Positions 38,201-53,200 of a DNA stretch of 64,000 nt are shown piece after piece (within the stretch, counting starts at the first letter, position 1; every line of letters starts with the position of its first letter). The stretch comes from Trichoplax adhaerens. Its lineage: Eukaryota; Placozoa; Uniplacotomia; Trichoplacea; Trichoplacidae. The notes below the pieces were generated by a model, which saw nothing but the letters and a program-made list of their open reading frames with translations, ran no database searches and had not been told where the DNA came from. The position numbers were made by a program, and so were the translations under genes. Location of the stretch: contig NW_002060960.1 of the NCBI RefSeq assembly GCF_000150275.1, forward strand, positions 429,557-493,556, read 5' to 3'.

Positions 38201-41200
38201 CAAAAGTAGTCGTATGATTGCAATAGCAGACGGTATGAGTTAAATTGGATTCTAAACCCATCCAGCACCCTGTTGTTTCCCACGTGCAGTAACTGTAATG
38301 TTAATTAAATTTTGATAATTAGAAATATTTGCATCAATAACTACCTATTATTGGCTAGTTAATCATGATTAGTTCGTTTCTATGCCTCAAAGTAACGCTA
38401 TGACTATTGTTAACAATAATAATAATGTAAGTTGATTAATACGTATTATCGTTCCATTGAAATCCTTTCTTAAAAGAGGCAAATTGCAATTAATAATCAA
38501 GCATACATAGCGAAAAATTTTTACTTATTTTGAGATTTAAAATTAATTTGTATCGCAACTATGCCGCTTTAGCACCTTAATTTACTTATTAATTTGAAAA
38601 TCGTGAACCTATCTGTAGTTAGAATGAATCAATAATACTGGGCGCAAAAATATTAATCGTTGAAAACTTACCGGGATTGAGGTTGCCAATATGAACAATG
38701 TCGCTGACTGGATTGGCTACTTAAAAATGTCGACTGGAATCAAAAATTAAATAGCGGTTACTTCAAATGAAGTAATGTATAATTTGGGCTTTATCATTAT
38801 ACAGAGAACAAAATTACGGTTTCTATTTCAGTAAGACTTTAATACATACTACAATGATTTAAATTTCGGTATTGGCAAATTATTGCAGCACATCCAAGTT
38901 AACAATAGTATAATCAGTAAACCTACATTTTTGTTAATAAAGGTAATCTTCAACGGCTGATATAAATTTTTATTTATCTTTGGATACATTGAGGTAGAGA
39001 TAATATGGGAATTAACGGAGTGTGTGCCAGTACTGGTTCCATTTATCAACGATATGTCGTTAAAAACGATAAAATTAGATATACTGGTAGCATAAGCATG
39101 TAGAACTGTAGTCTGATAGCACTTGAATCGAAATAATATTCGTATAAACGTCATGTCAACGTTGACCGCTCATTAAAATACCGGTAATGCTTCAGATTTT
39201 GACAATTTATTAATATATTACCGATTAACTTCCATGGTTGATGGGATAACTGCATCAAGAGTTTTATATATTACCACCACCAGTTTTTGAACTATAAAAT
39301 TGGTACATAAGTAGTAATAAGACTCGGATATTACTAAAACAATTTACGATTCCTACTTGTATTAAATATTACATCTACGTACACTGATCATGTTGAACGG
39401 CTAGGCCTGGAATATTCATTTCAATGTTAGTTGCTAAATGGGCATCGTCAACATAGGTAAGATTGCCTACGCTTTCAGCAGAAAAACTCAAATTCCTGAC
39501 AATAATCGCTGAAGAGTAAATAATTTGGCTTAGATATTGTCAAATTTACTCTTTAATCAACTATTTCATAGATTGTAACTTCTTTATAAAATAAAACATT
39601 TAATGTCGGTAATATATGAAAGAGTATATTACCTATATTATCGTTTGTAGTAGTAAATGTTTCATTGTCTGGAATGCTATTTAGTTTGCTTGCAAAATCT
39701 TCTAAAGTGTCCATGATTGGAATTTTATTGTTACTTGCATCTCGACAAAACTGTAAACAATGAATACATTGTTTTAATGCTATTTGCTTGCTATATCTGT
39801 ATAAAGCACGAATACTGTATAGCAATACATAAATAGAAGCTAATGCTTTAAAACAAAAATTTTCTACAAGTATTTAAACCATAATTTATTTATAGTCATG
39901 CCTACTTTATTTTCATATTTCCATGCTAATTTGTTTCGTAAGTTTAGAAGATTACTTTGTACCTTCATGAATTTCTATATAGTATAAGATATGAATTATG
40001 AATATAACGCTAAGAGCACCAATTTAAAGAAACAAATAATCTTAGTAATTGTAATTATGACCTATAAGGATTTAGCTAAATTATGATAACCGTAAAGCAT
40101 CGTACTTATGAACTTACAGTAAGTGTAGTGGTGTTCACTGTTTTCGAAACCTGATTAATTTTAGTCATTATTTCTAGTGTTTGGACAATATCACCTCCAT
40201 ACAACGTTTTGTTTGCCGTAGCAGTATCCAACTCATTTATGACCTCATCTGAAACGCTTGGTCCACTTATGTTCAATCTGTTAGCCTAGAGAACAATTAC
40301 AAAATTATAGTATGTTTACAGCTTTTAAAAGAATTTTAGACTAATACTTTACAGTATTATTGTAATTACTATAGTTTCTACTCTACTAAATGTATACTTG
40401 CAAATATAAAGCCGTAACTTAGCCGATAGTCTATGTGTTTAAAATTGTAGCTTTTTCATTGGTTATTACCAAACTAGTCATGGCAGCAAAAGTTGGTGAT
40501 TTACATCCTGTAGTGTCGATTGATTCCCAAATTGGCAAGCTACCGCTTCTAATACTGCATAAACGTGAAGCATTACCTATCCCACAAAGATATGACGGTC
40601 AATTTCTTATCAAAGTAAATAATATACTTTTCTATTAACTTATGACCATATAGGTATCTATCTTTAATATCTAAGTTTAATTCGACAGTAGAGTTAGATG
40701 TGAGATAGGCTTAAGATATTAATGGCCCAGATAGTTGTCTATTTAGATTACCCTGAATTGAAGAAGGACAAGAAACTAATGCCGTTTTTCCACGATATGT
40801 TTTTGGCCATCGCATATCATTTGTTACTTCACCCAAACAAAAATCTGTCGTATTTTTATCTTTAAAAATATTTATTAGTCAAGCCTTCTATAGTATGCAA
40901 GCACGTATAATTAATTATTATCTGTGTATCATTAGCGTAATATCATATCAAAAATCTAACCTTTAACAGATATAACTGCCATAGCTGATGATATGGACCC
41001 TATAACGTTCGTAAACTGACACCAATGTGATCCATTATCTCCAGTGTTAACATCTATGATAATTAATTTCCCATAGCCAGGACTAATTAACATGTTATAT
41101 GCCGAACTAGTAAGTTCGCCATCTTTCATCCATTTAACACTCGGAATAGGATCACCTGTTGCTGTACATTCTAGAGTTAAAGTAGCTCCAGCTTTAATAG

Positions 41201-44200
41201 AAATACTCTGAGGTGATTGGGTGACATTAGGTGCAACTACAATATCAAAAGATCATCATATTAATACAGATCATTTTATCATTGCAGTAATTAGTGACAT
41301 ATGAGATAGTTAGCGAATAGCTGCAACGTAAACTTATTACCAGCATTATGTGTTTCATATATAATCGATCTACTATAAGGTCCAAAACCAACTGAAGTCG
41401 ATGCTGCCAATTGTATGGAGTAATTTTGTTGAGGTTGTAAATATTGCAATGTATGCTGAGTAATATTACCAACAATTATAATATTGTCAACAATCGGTTG
41501 TTTTAATAGGTTATATTTAATTCGATATCCGGTAATGATGCCGTTATGATCATTTATAGGAGGTACATTCCATACAACCATAGCTGAGGTAGCACCCTGA
41601 GCGGTAGGTAATATTCTTATATCTACTGGTGTGGCGCTAGGTACTGTAGAATTATGTCAAGGAATTATTTACGCGGAATACGGTAGTATATTTATGATCT
41701 AATAAAATGACTTCAGCTCGATTTTGTAGAAAATAAAGCATTCTAGTAACATTGTGAGTTATTTATATTACTTAAATTACGAATAACACCAAGGTAATTT
41801 AAAAGACAATACAATATGGATTAAAACATACCTGATTCTAAAGTATTGATGATATATTCGTTACTTCGTGGACTTACACCAGCTATTGTAAAAGCTTGTA
41901 TGGATATCTTATATTTTGAAAAATACTTCATGTTGAAAACGGTATAATTTCTAGAGTTACCAAGCAAGAACGTCTGATTTTCGTAGACTGTTAGATTGCT
42001 AACAAATTTATTGTTAGCATTATCAAGAATAAAGTGATAACCGAGTATAACTCCATTGCTAAATCTTTCAGAGATGACCTTAATTGCAAGTAATGAAATA
42101 GCATTACAAATAGCTCGAGAAACATCGTACTGTACAAAATAGGATTTACTTAAATCATCTTATACAATGCTGACGTACTTGCCATCCGATATTAACACTG
42201 TTATTACTAACAAGTGAAATCAATTGCACCATAGGGCTTTCACTAGGTGCTATATTTAGTGATAATTTATAAAATGATTATACTTAGTACTTAGAAATAG
42301 ATCACAAGTATAAGCATGGCATATCATATAATACAAGGATAGGTTATAATGACATCGTTATCATCACCTGCTTGGCGTGTTATCACAGATATGACTGGAC
42401 TTTCTGGCCCTAATCCGATAATTGTTGCCGCTTTCATGGTAATATTGTATACAGTAAACGGTGATAAATTCATTAGTAATTTTGATGTTGTTGTAGCATT
42501 GACTGTAATGTTGCCGTAATCGTTCCACCGGGAAGAATTATAGCTAATCTTATAAGCGATAATAATGCCATTACGATCACTTAGTAAAACTGGCTGCCAG
42601 GAAAGGGTAATAGATGAGGCAGATATAACTAAACTTTTCACATTCTGAGGGTAGGATTGAGGTGCTAGAACATGACAGGAATCATTTACTTTAGCTAATT
42701 AGAAATGATTAATGATTTTATTAAGACTATCATATTTCATGCTAAAATCAGTTTTAGTTTAAACCTGCTTGATAAGTCGTTGATGATAGTGTAGGACTTT
42801 CAGGGCCAAAGCCGATCGCTGTTGCTGCTTTTATACCGATATTATATGACGTAAATGGACTTAAATGAGTTAATTTTACCGTAGTCGTGGAACTATTAAC
42901 CATGAAATCTTTATTTGTATTCCACTGTGTCGAATTGTAATATACCATATATGATACGATTACGCCGTTGCGATTGAAAAGCGCTAGTGGTTGCCATGAA
43001 AGTTCAATGGCAGTCGCAGAAATTACTCGTGAAATTATATTTTGTGGATAGGATCTGGGTACTATAATTCAATTAGAGTACAGTAGTATATTCCCAAAAT
43101 TAGAATCAATAGAAAGCATCCGTTAGAAAATCAGACATTTAACAAAATAATTAATTATTATAGAAGACAGAACATTTTCTGATTATAATACGTAAAATTT
43201 TATTATATTTACGAGAATGGATCAAACCTGATTGATGTGTTGTAGATGAAGTAGACGGACTTGCTGTCCCAAAGCCAGCTATCGTTGCTGCTTTGATGCT
43301 GATTATGTATTTAGTATAAGGAATTAAGCCATTCAATATCGCCGTAGTAAGTGACGAATTGATGTGAACTACACCACTATCACTCCACTGCGTAGAATTA
43401 TAGTAAAGCTGATACATGATTATAACTCCGTTTCGGTCAAATAAGGGTAATGGCTGCCATGAAATGTTTATTTCTGCAGCTGATATTGCTGATGAATTCA
43501 AACTTGGTGGATATGATCTAGGCACTGTTTGATATCATTATCGAAAAGTAAATTTATAAGTTATCTATGAAACTAAATTTTATGATATCTATACTTTAAA
43601 TATATAAAACCGCATAAGCTATGAGTGTATTTAGAAAAATTATAATTTTAATACCCTAAAATTTTTGAATCAATTCTGTAAATAATTATATATATGCATA
43701 ATTAATCAAACCTGCTTGATGTGTTGTCGATACCAAAGGAGGACTCTTAGGTCCAAAACCAATGATTGTGCTAGCTCTAAAGGTAATCTTATATGTCGTA
43801 TACGGAATCAAATTTTGCAGCGTTGCTGAAGTTACTGAATTATTAAATTGCAGGTAACCATGATCATCCCATCGAGTAGAATTAAAGTATATGCTATATG
43901 AGGTAATGATTCCGTTACGATCGTATGGTGAAAGTGGTTGCCATGAAATGTATATTGATGTTGGCGATATCGAAATGGCGTTATCATTTTGTGGATATGA
44001 TCTTGGAACTAATTAAATAGTAAAGAACTTGTTGGTAACATAAGATACATAATTATGAAAATATTTATCACTGCTGTCTAAGAAATAATATGCATAATCG
44101 AAAACTTGGTTCTATAACTACGGTACAATCACTAGAAATAGCATTGTAGATTTTTGCTGAAATTCTAGCTATACGCGCAACTCTATTGATCCGTCATCCA

Positions 44201-47200
44201 TTTATCTCATTTTGTGATAGATAAGTGAATATTTAAACGTCTTATTCTATTGCATTCTTTATTTTACTGTATTATTTATACCACGGTATATTATTGTTTT
44301 ATGATATCGACTTATCTCCTTTCGTGATCAAGATAAACTTAATTGCTTGACATTGGTAACGCTATTTGTTTTACTTATTTTCGCTTTATTATACAATCTT
44401 TTAATGCTTTATCTTTACCTGACTGTAACGTGGTTCCAACTACATACAGACTGCCTGGTCCAAATCCAATTGCTGTAGCTGCGTATACAGTGATTTTATA
44501 CGTTGTATACGGCGTCAAACTTGGAATAACTACAGATGTTACTAAATCATTAACGCGAATAACTCCATCAGTTCGACGTGATGTAGCATTATAAACCACT
44601 TTATATTCTGTAATGATGCCATTTCTGTCGAGTGGAGATAATGGCTCCCATTTGACACTTATAGATGTAGACGACAAATTCGAAATGGTAAAATCGGGTG
44701 GATACGAGCGTGGTGCTGTAACAAATGGTATAATTTATTATTAACTTAAACTCAACTTTGTGATCTAATTCAAAACACAACCGTTTAAGCTATTCGAATA
44801 ATATATAAACAGTGGTATTTAGTAAAGGGAAACTTAGTTATTTAAGTACGGTATCTGATAAAATCTGCGTTATAACGCACTGCTTATAGTTTATTAATAA
44901 AAGCCATCTTATAGAAACACAGCTTGGATGGGAACTCAGATTACTTTAAAATAGTATCAATCTAATATGGCCATTGTACGAAATTTTTAAGATGCGATGG
45001 CTGCCTTAACATTGGTTGTAACTCTATGTTCAAATTGTAATATCAAATCTATCATAGTTACGAACGATATCAAGAATTGAGTTTCCTTGATTTACGTACT
45101 GATATCAAAGGCCATAGTATTAAATGAAACATTTAATTCTTACCCGCTTCATAGGTCACAACCGATACATCAGGACTATTTGGCCCAAATCCTGCAATAG
45201 TAGCCGCTTTTACACTTACATTATAAGTAGTATAAGGTATTAGTTCCAGTATTATTGTTGATAAATCGGAATCACTGACTTGAATTGAACCGGTATGGTG
45301 CCACTGCAAGGATTTGTAGCTAATATTATATGTTAAAATAATGCCATTCTGATTGAGCAGCATTAATGGATGCCATGAAACCTTGATCGAATTAGCGGTT
45401 AGCATCGTTGCATTGAGATTAGGAGGATAGGAACTAGGTACTGAAATCACATAAATTAATGTTGATAATCTTATGACTATAGATACGATTTAAGAATAAT
45501 TATTTGTACTGTAGTATTCTAGCTCGTATAGTAATTTTTGATTTGTTTTGATATATTTTACCTGTTTGATATGTCGTAGCTGATTCTATTGAACTTGCAG
45601 GCCCGTATCCTGCGATAGTTGTAGCTTTAAGAACAGCATTGTAGTTAGTAAACGGAATTAAATTTCTTATAGTAATATTCATAATCGAACTGTCCACGTA
45701 TATGGTAGCATGATCATTCCATTTAGTTGAATTATAATTTATGCTATAGGAATTTATAATGCCATTGCAATCAAAAACTCTGAGCGGTTGCCATGCCACA
45801 TAAATCGAAGTTGGCGATACAGCAGTAAAGTTAATATTTTGAGGATACGAACTGGGTGCTACAATTTATAAACCAATCAAATAAATTATTAGTTATGTTT
45901 TATGCAAACAATTCTTATAAGTTTAGCGTATTTTAAATCGTCGATACTGAATAATAGTTAATATTACAGATAAGCAAACACAGTTTTTACTGAAGAATTG
46001 AACAATTGATAGAGGTTATTTTAATTATATTCTGAGATGAAATTATACAGCTTAAATTCTAAGTCCCAATCATTAGTCGATAATTAATCATTTTTAGCGA
46101 CAAATCTACTAATAAAATAATTTATAAACATCTTTACTAAGTTTCTTTTGATATTGAGGCAAAGGTTTTAGAAGTACTTAATGTTTACCGGCTTGATAAG
46201 TGATAGTCGATGTATATGGGCTATTCGGTCCAAATCCAGCGGCTGTCGCTGCATTGATTGTCACATTATATATGGTATAAGGTATTAAATCATACAATAT
46301 CGTATTAAAGGTTGTTCCATTAACTTGAATTATGCCTGTGTGATTCCATTGTAAGGAATTATAACTAACATTATAGGTTATAATAACACCATTGCGATTA
46401 AACAATATTACTGGCTGCCATGATATATTGATGGAATTTGCCGTCAAAGCAGTTGCGTTGAGATTGAGCGGATAAAAACTCGGCGCTAAAATAACCATTA
46501 TGCATATAAATGGTAATAAGCTTTAATAACATCAACTAAAAGATATTTCATTATACTTACTTTAAAATTCTCTTAATTGATTACATTAAGAGTCTAACCT
46601 GATTGATAAGTTGTAGACGATGTTACTGGGCTCTCAGGTCCAAGTCCAATAACAGTTGCAGCTTTAAGAGTAACATTATACGTAGTAAACGGAATTAAAT
46701 TTCCAACAGTAACGTTTGTAGTTGAACTGCCAACTTGTACAACGCCATTATCATTCCATTGAGTCGAATTGTAACATATGGTATAGGAAGTAATTATACC
46801 GTTGCGATCAACAAATCTAAGTGATTGCCATGTAATATAAATGGACGTAGATGACAAAGCGATAACAGTGATATTTCGTGGATAAGAACTTGGAGCTACA
46901 ATTAATAAACACAGAGTTACATTTTATTAATTTAATAAAAACTTTCCATTATATAATACGTTAGTAGTCGGCATATTACAGTAAATACTGTTTGCAAATA
47001 ATAACGTAATACTATAGATTTTGAGTATGTATAGCCGTAGCCAAGCGTATACTGTTGATATTTAGTTACAATACATATCAGTATGTATAACAATCACCAA
47101 AAATCATAAAATCTCTATATATGCAAATATATATGTACTCGCTGCTTTCATTTTACCTGCTTGATAAGTTGTAGCTGATATTTCCAGACTATACGGTCCA

Positions 47201-50200
47201 AATCCAGCTATAGTAGCAGCACTTACTGTCACATTATATGCACTATAGGGCAACAGATTATGTAATACTGCTGAGAATGTTGAACCATTGACTTGAAGTA
47301 CACCCCTATGATTCCATCGCAGAGAATTATAGCTAATATTGTATGCGATTATAATACCATTACGGTAAAGTAGCATTATTGGCTGCCATGAAACATAGAT
47401 CGAATTGGCTGTCCATGCGGTTACATTGAGATTGGGTGGATAAGAGCTAGGCTCTGCAATGAAATACATTCAGAATGGTAATATTTTAAGGTAACAATGA
47501 CATTACGATAAAGTTGATACTAGCACTTCTTTAATGACAACAAATAGTCTAACCTGATTGCTGAGTTATAAAAGAAATAGTAGGGCTTGCAGGTCCAAAT
47601 CCTGCGATAGTAGCAGCTCTAAGAGCAACATTATACGTAGTAAACGGAATTAAGTTCTGCAAAGTCACGGTTGTGATTGAGCCATCAACTTGTAAAATGC
47701 CGTTTTCGTTCCATTGAGTTGAATCATAGCTTATATTATACATGATTATAACACCGTTGCGATCGAGAATCGGGGGTGGCTGCCAAGTTATGTCGGCTGT
47801 TACAGGTGACGAGGCAATGGCACTGATCATTTGTGGATATGAGCTCGGAGCTTTTAATTTTCAAACAAAAATATTAAAACATAAATACGCACGGTAGTGG
47901 TTAATTTTAAGTTACTAATTAAATTTAGATATAATCTGCTATATTCTAAAGAGGGGTAATCTTTAATGTTAAAATTTATTACACTTTATTTTTGTTAGTT
48001 AAGATTATTCACCACAATAAAGAATTAAAAATATGTCTAGGCATAACGATTTCCTGCTGAAAAGGGATAACTAATTGTATTAATATAGTTAGAATAGATG
48101 GATTATCGAGTTACCGTCTTCATGGCTTGTAGCATTAATAATGTCACTAGCTATACCGTTATAGCCATACTTTATGTTATATGGTATGATTTGGTAGAAG
48201 TAAGTATGAGATTCATGTAGGTTTATCGAGTAAATTTCCGTTTCAAGTCCGTCGTATATTAAGGTCGAGTTATCGATTGTCCCATTTGTTGAAGAATTAG
48301 AAATCCATTGATACACACGATAGGCAAGAATACCATTTTGAATGTTTGGCGGTTGCCACACTATTTTAATAGACGTGGAATTATAGCCTAGAGCATACGG
48401 ATTTCTAACAGAGCTTGCAGGAGCTATGGAATAATATAAGCAGCTTTTAAAATTATATATTAAAAGATCCATATCAGCTAATCACATAATATGCGCCAAC
48501 TCACGTATAAATGATTTTAAATTTCGGTTTATCATTACATCTTATTGCTTAATAATCCGTTCAAAATAATTCCAGCGCCTCATTAAACACAATTACCTGA
48601 TTCATCTGTCCTGACTGATAAAACTTCTTTTCCGCTAACTCCAATGGCATTTCTAGCCCATATTTGCAAGAAATAAGTAGTATATGGTGCAAGATGATAA
48701 AAAATTGTTAAGGTGCCGGTACTAGTAATTATACAGTCATTATTGCTTAAACTTGACAAGCAAGTACTGTTTAATGTTATGTTTAAATGATTATAAAGTC
48801 GAACTGTATAGTTTGTTATTGGAGAAAATCCATCAAATGCAGGAGGTAACCATGACACTGTCATATTTGTAGCTGTTACGTTCGATATATGTGGTTGTCG
48901 TATAGACCATGGCGATTCTACCCAAATACGATTAGTATAAAAATGATAAATTAGAATACGCATAATGTTAGTAGTACCTTTGTGTAAAATAGATATTCCT
49001 ACAGTAGTATTAAGATATAATCACAAGTGCATTAAATACCTTGAATCATCACTGTGATCTCTGGAGATGTAGAGGAAATATAACCATTGCTAATATTACA
49101 TAAGTAATTACCAGCATCTTCTCCTATCGATGAATTTAATTTCAACTGACCAATAAATTCAGTTCCATTATTAATAAGTATAAGCGAAATAGAATATCTA
49201 TTTTGTGTCAGTATTGTATTATTTCTTAACCAAGATATTTCAGTAACAGGTGGTAGGCTACTTCCACGGCATTGTAAGATCATTGTGTGGTTAATAGGTA
49301 CCAAATTTGGGGTTATGGGATTTTTAAAGCTTGGAATAGCTAAAGTATATCCGGTGTAAACGTTGAAAACTTAAGATTACTTTCTGAATATACCGAATCA
49401 AACGTCTAATGCCATATATTCACGAAGCATGAAGACACTGTAGTTTCGCTACACATACAAAATTTATAATTTAAATCAGTAAGTTATGTTAGAGTAACGG
49501 CTTTGAAAAACAACAAACACCGCGAATGAACTGTTATACATGTACTTAAATTTAAACAAAAATAAGTAAATAAAGTATCTTCTAAGCCATTTGCAATTCT
49601 GTTGCATTGCTGGTAAATGGAATTACTATGATCATTTAAAAGTAAACATCTATGAGTAAAATATGAATAAACTATAAATACGGTTGTATATGTATATAAA
49701 AATTACCAAATGTAAATTGTTTTTAACTGTGCTATATCTGTTACGGTCAATCCCGATAAAAGTGAATAATTGTAAACTGCGACGATAAGCTATTATGAGC
49801 TAGAAGATGCTAGCGGTATTGCTAATTGCTATAGCTTTATTAACGATGTTATTATAATTATTGATAATGCTTACTTAATAAAGAATTCCATTCAGTACCG
49901 TACAGTATAGTTAGCCATGAATTTAGCATCAATAATCAAGATATCAAGTGTAGTAACGATATGTAACTAATAAGAATATTTGAAGAAATTTAACTTATAT
50001 CTTTTCGTCAAATAAAGCATTGACTTTAAAAAAATTTTTTCTGCTTACCAAAAACTGTGACAATCGCGCTGTTACTAATAGTAATTCCTTCGGCAATGCT
50101 ATAACGGCACTGATATGATGCTTGATCGTCTAAGGTTACATTAATGATAGTAATGCGACTGTAGATGTAATTATTCCGAATGAACGTGCTGTTGTTGACA

Positions 50201-53200
50201 TCTGACATAGGATTTCCATTCTTGAGCCATGTTATACTTGACACTGGATAGCTAGTCCCGTTACAATTCAAGGTATAGTCTTTACCATATAGTATATTGG
50301 CGCCCTGTGGATGTTGTGTTATAGTAGGATAAACTAGATTCAAAAAGTATAAATTATTAATTATTTAAATACTGCTCTTTCTAAATATTTTAAAATTGAG
50401 CTCTTTATACTAGTACTAATATCAGTTTCTATCATTATTTTCATTTATAATTACTAGTAAAGTTCCGTTCAAATGAACAGGTATATATTTTTCACAAAGC
50501 AAGACATGAAAAGGAAATTCACAGCCAGATTGTTTCTTACTACTGTATATATGCTTCTTCTGGGAGCTATACTGCTAAATCAGTTCGATAATATTAATTT
50601 CCTGTTAGCTTACAATCTTTTAAAAAATCACATGATATATCATTATACAGTAAGGTACCTCATCCTTACTGGTAATACTGATATGAGTGCTTACGCCTTA
50701 AAACTGTATTTTCTCTTATATATAAGCGCAAATGAAATCTTTATGTAAATTCTGAACACGAGTATATGTTCTTCAACGTGACTACCGAGTGATAAATCTT
50801 CGACCACGCACCTCTCTAAAGTGCTTGGCTTAAATACCAGCAGAGAATCAATTTAAAACGCAACGTCTCTCTTATAAAATTCGCTTCTTAAAGCAGACCT
50901 CAGCAAATAATTTTAAAACTAATTACTGTGGAATTTATGCAACGTAAGATGCAATAATAAGGAGTACTGTATAATAAAGTAGGCTCAGTAACAGCGTATA
51001 ACAAATTACAAGCCTCGGATAATGTATCTGAAAATTTTGCAAATCACTACGACTGCAGTATCTCTTAATTCACTTCTAAATAACAGTATTTACCAGTTGG
51101 TAAAGAATTCGTAGAATCAAATTATATTAATGCGATAGTACTTGTGCAATGCTATCAGTGGTATTTGATCGAAAAATTACGATCCTGGTCCCAACTACAT
51201 AATATAATCTAACAATAAAAGTTAAATATGCAGCTTAGTAAAAGCGATGATACTTCATGATCTACGAGTGCATTAATTTAAATTAAATAATTAATTAATG
51301 CGATACTATTATCTTTAATAAGTTACATTTCTTAAATTATTAGCGTGTCGTTATTCTTACTAGTGATATTTACTCAAAGCCGTTACCATGAGAATTCTTA
51401 CATTATTCATACTTCCAAACTATGCAAGATAGCACTTGCAGCACCTGAGTGTATTTCACTACAATATTTCTTTCCTATCTTAATTTATACTGTGTTTAAA
51501 TACTTTTCTCGTATAAATTAATATCTAAAAATTAGAATAGTAGCTAAATACTGAAGCTAGGTAATTATATAACAAGAAAACTACTCTTTAAGTTATGAAA
51601 TATTTCGGTCTCTAAAGGAAAGATTATATAAGTCTGATACCGATAGCGACTTAAGCGTCTGATAAGCGAGAAATGACTCGATTTTGTAATAAGTAAATGA
51701 ACCTGCGAATGATTATAGTTTAATATTACACCAGTAGTCCTAAATATAATTATTTTATGCAGAGCTAAATTAATTCATACATTAAGCATTCGATCTAAGT
51801 TCAACTCGAGTAAACTAAATAGTAATAAATTTATTCTAATTTCATCGATATAATTATATTAAAAAATATCATAGTGTGATATTTAAATTATTTTATTCAC
51901 ATACATCAATTATAGACTCACCGATCACTTTTATCGATGTGTTATTACTTCTTGTCGATCCAACTGTGTTAACGTATTCGCATTGATAATTCCCCATATC
52001 GTGTATAAACGTTTCTGTAATAACTAAACGACTATAAATATAGAAACCTTCGACTATTGTCGTATTCTCATAGTTTATAACAGGGATTCCATCTTTTAAC
52101 CAAGTAATAGTAGATATCGGCGAGCTTGTCGCGTTACACTCTAATACCGTCGTGTTACCTTCATACACAGATATGTTTGAGGATTGTTCAATGATTCGCG
52201 GCGCATCTATAGTCCGTCAAAATTTAAAATTATACCCAAATTAATACGATATGTGCATAGTAGATATCGATTAACAACAATAAGGCAATCATTTGTTTCT
52301 GTAAGTTTTTTGTATGATTCTCTTTCTGTAATTAATTATGCTACAATATGTTATCGTCAAGTACAAGTTTGAATCATTTCTTATGGAGAATAATCAAGTT
52401 TTATTCTAAAATTACAATATTATTATTAACGCTTATATACTTGTATTTTATGATAGTAACTTACATGGATAGATTCTAACAATTCGTATACCGCCTAAGT
52501 GACCGTATCCCGCGCTATTTTGACTCCAGCCGTAGTTAATTAATCCGTATAATGCGTTAGAATCGTTATGAGTTATTCTTATTCCGCCAATTGTAACAGG
52601 AACAGATGCAGCAACATAAGTTTCGTTAACAGTATTTGTAAGGATTTGTCGCCATGTAATACCTTGTAGTATTACTCCGTTTAGCATCAATCCGTTCTTA
52701 TATTTGTTTTGTATAGTAATCAACGCATAATTTCGATCAGTTCCTATATTTGTAAGAGCAGACGGCAAGAATATATTGTAATCTCGACTATATTGTTCTA
52801 TTGCTGGTACAATTGTCATGAATGGATCGCTTTTAGTATTATCTACTTGGCCTCCTTTCGCGAATTGAATAACTAAGCATGGCTTATCGCATGTAACATA
52901 CGAACTATCACCGCTGTTTAACTCAAATTCTACAAAATCTCCTCGAGACAGTTGATAATTTTGAGATGTTACTTTAACACTTACTGTCGTATTATCATGA
53001 CCGCCGACAACACGATATACATCACCAGCTGTTCTATCAGCGAATGTCGATATAATATAGTTTTTACCAAGACGTGTAATAGGTAAATGAAATTCTTGTA
53101 TACTACTACAGCTTCCCACACTACTAAATATACGTGTACATTCATTACCAGTCAAAACTCCAACATCTTTATCGGAATAGACAATAGCGCCAGATATGTC

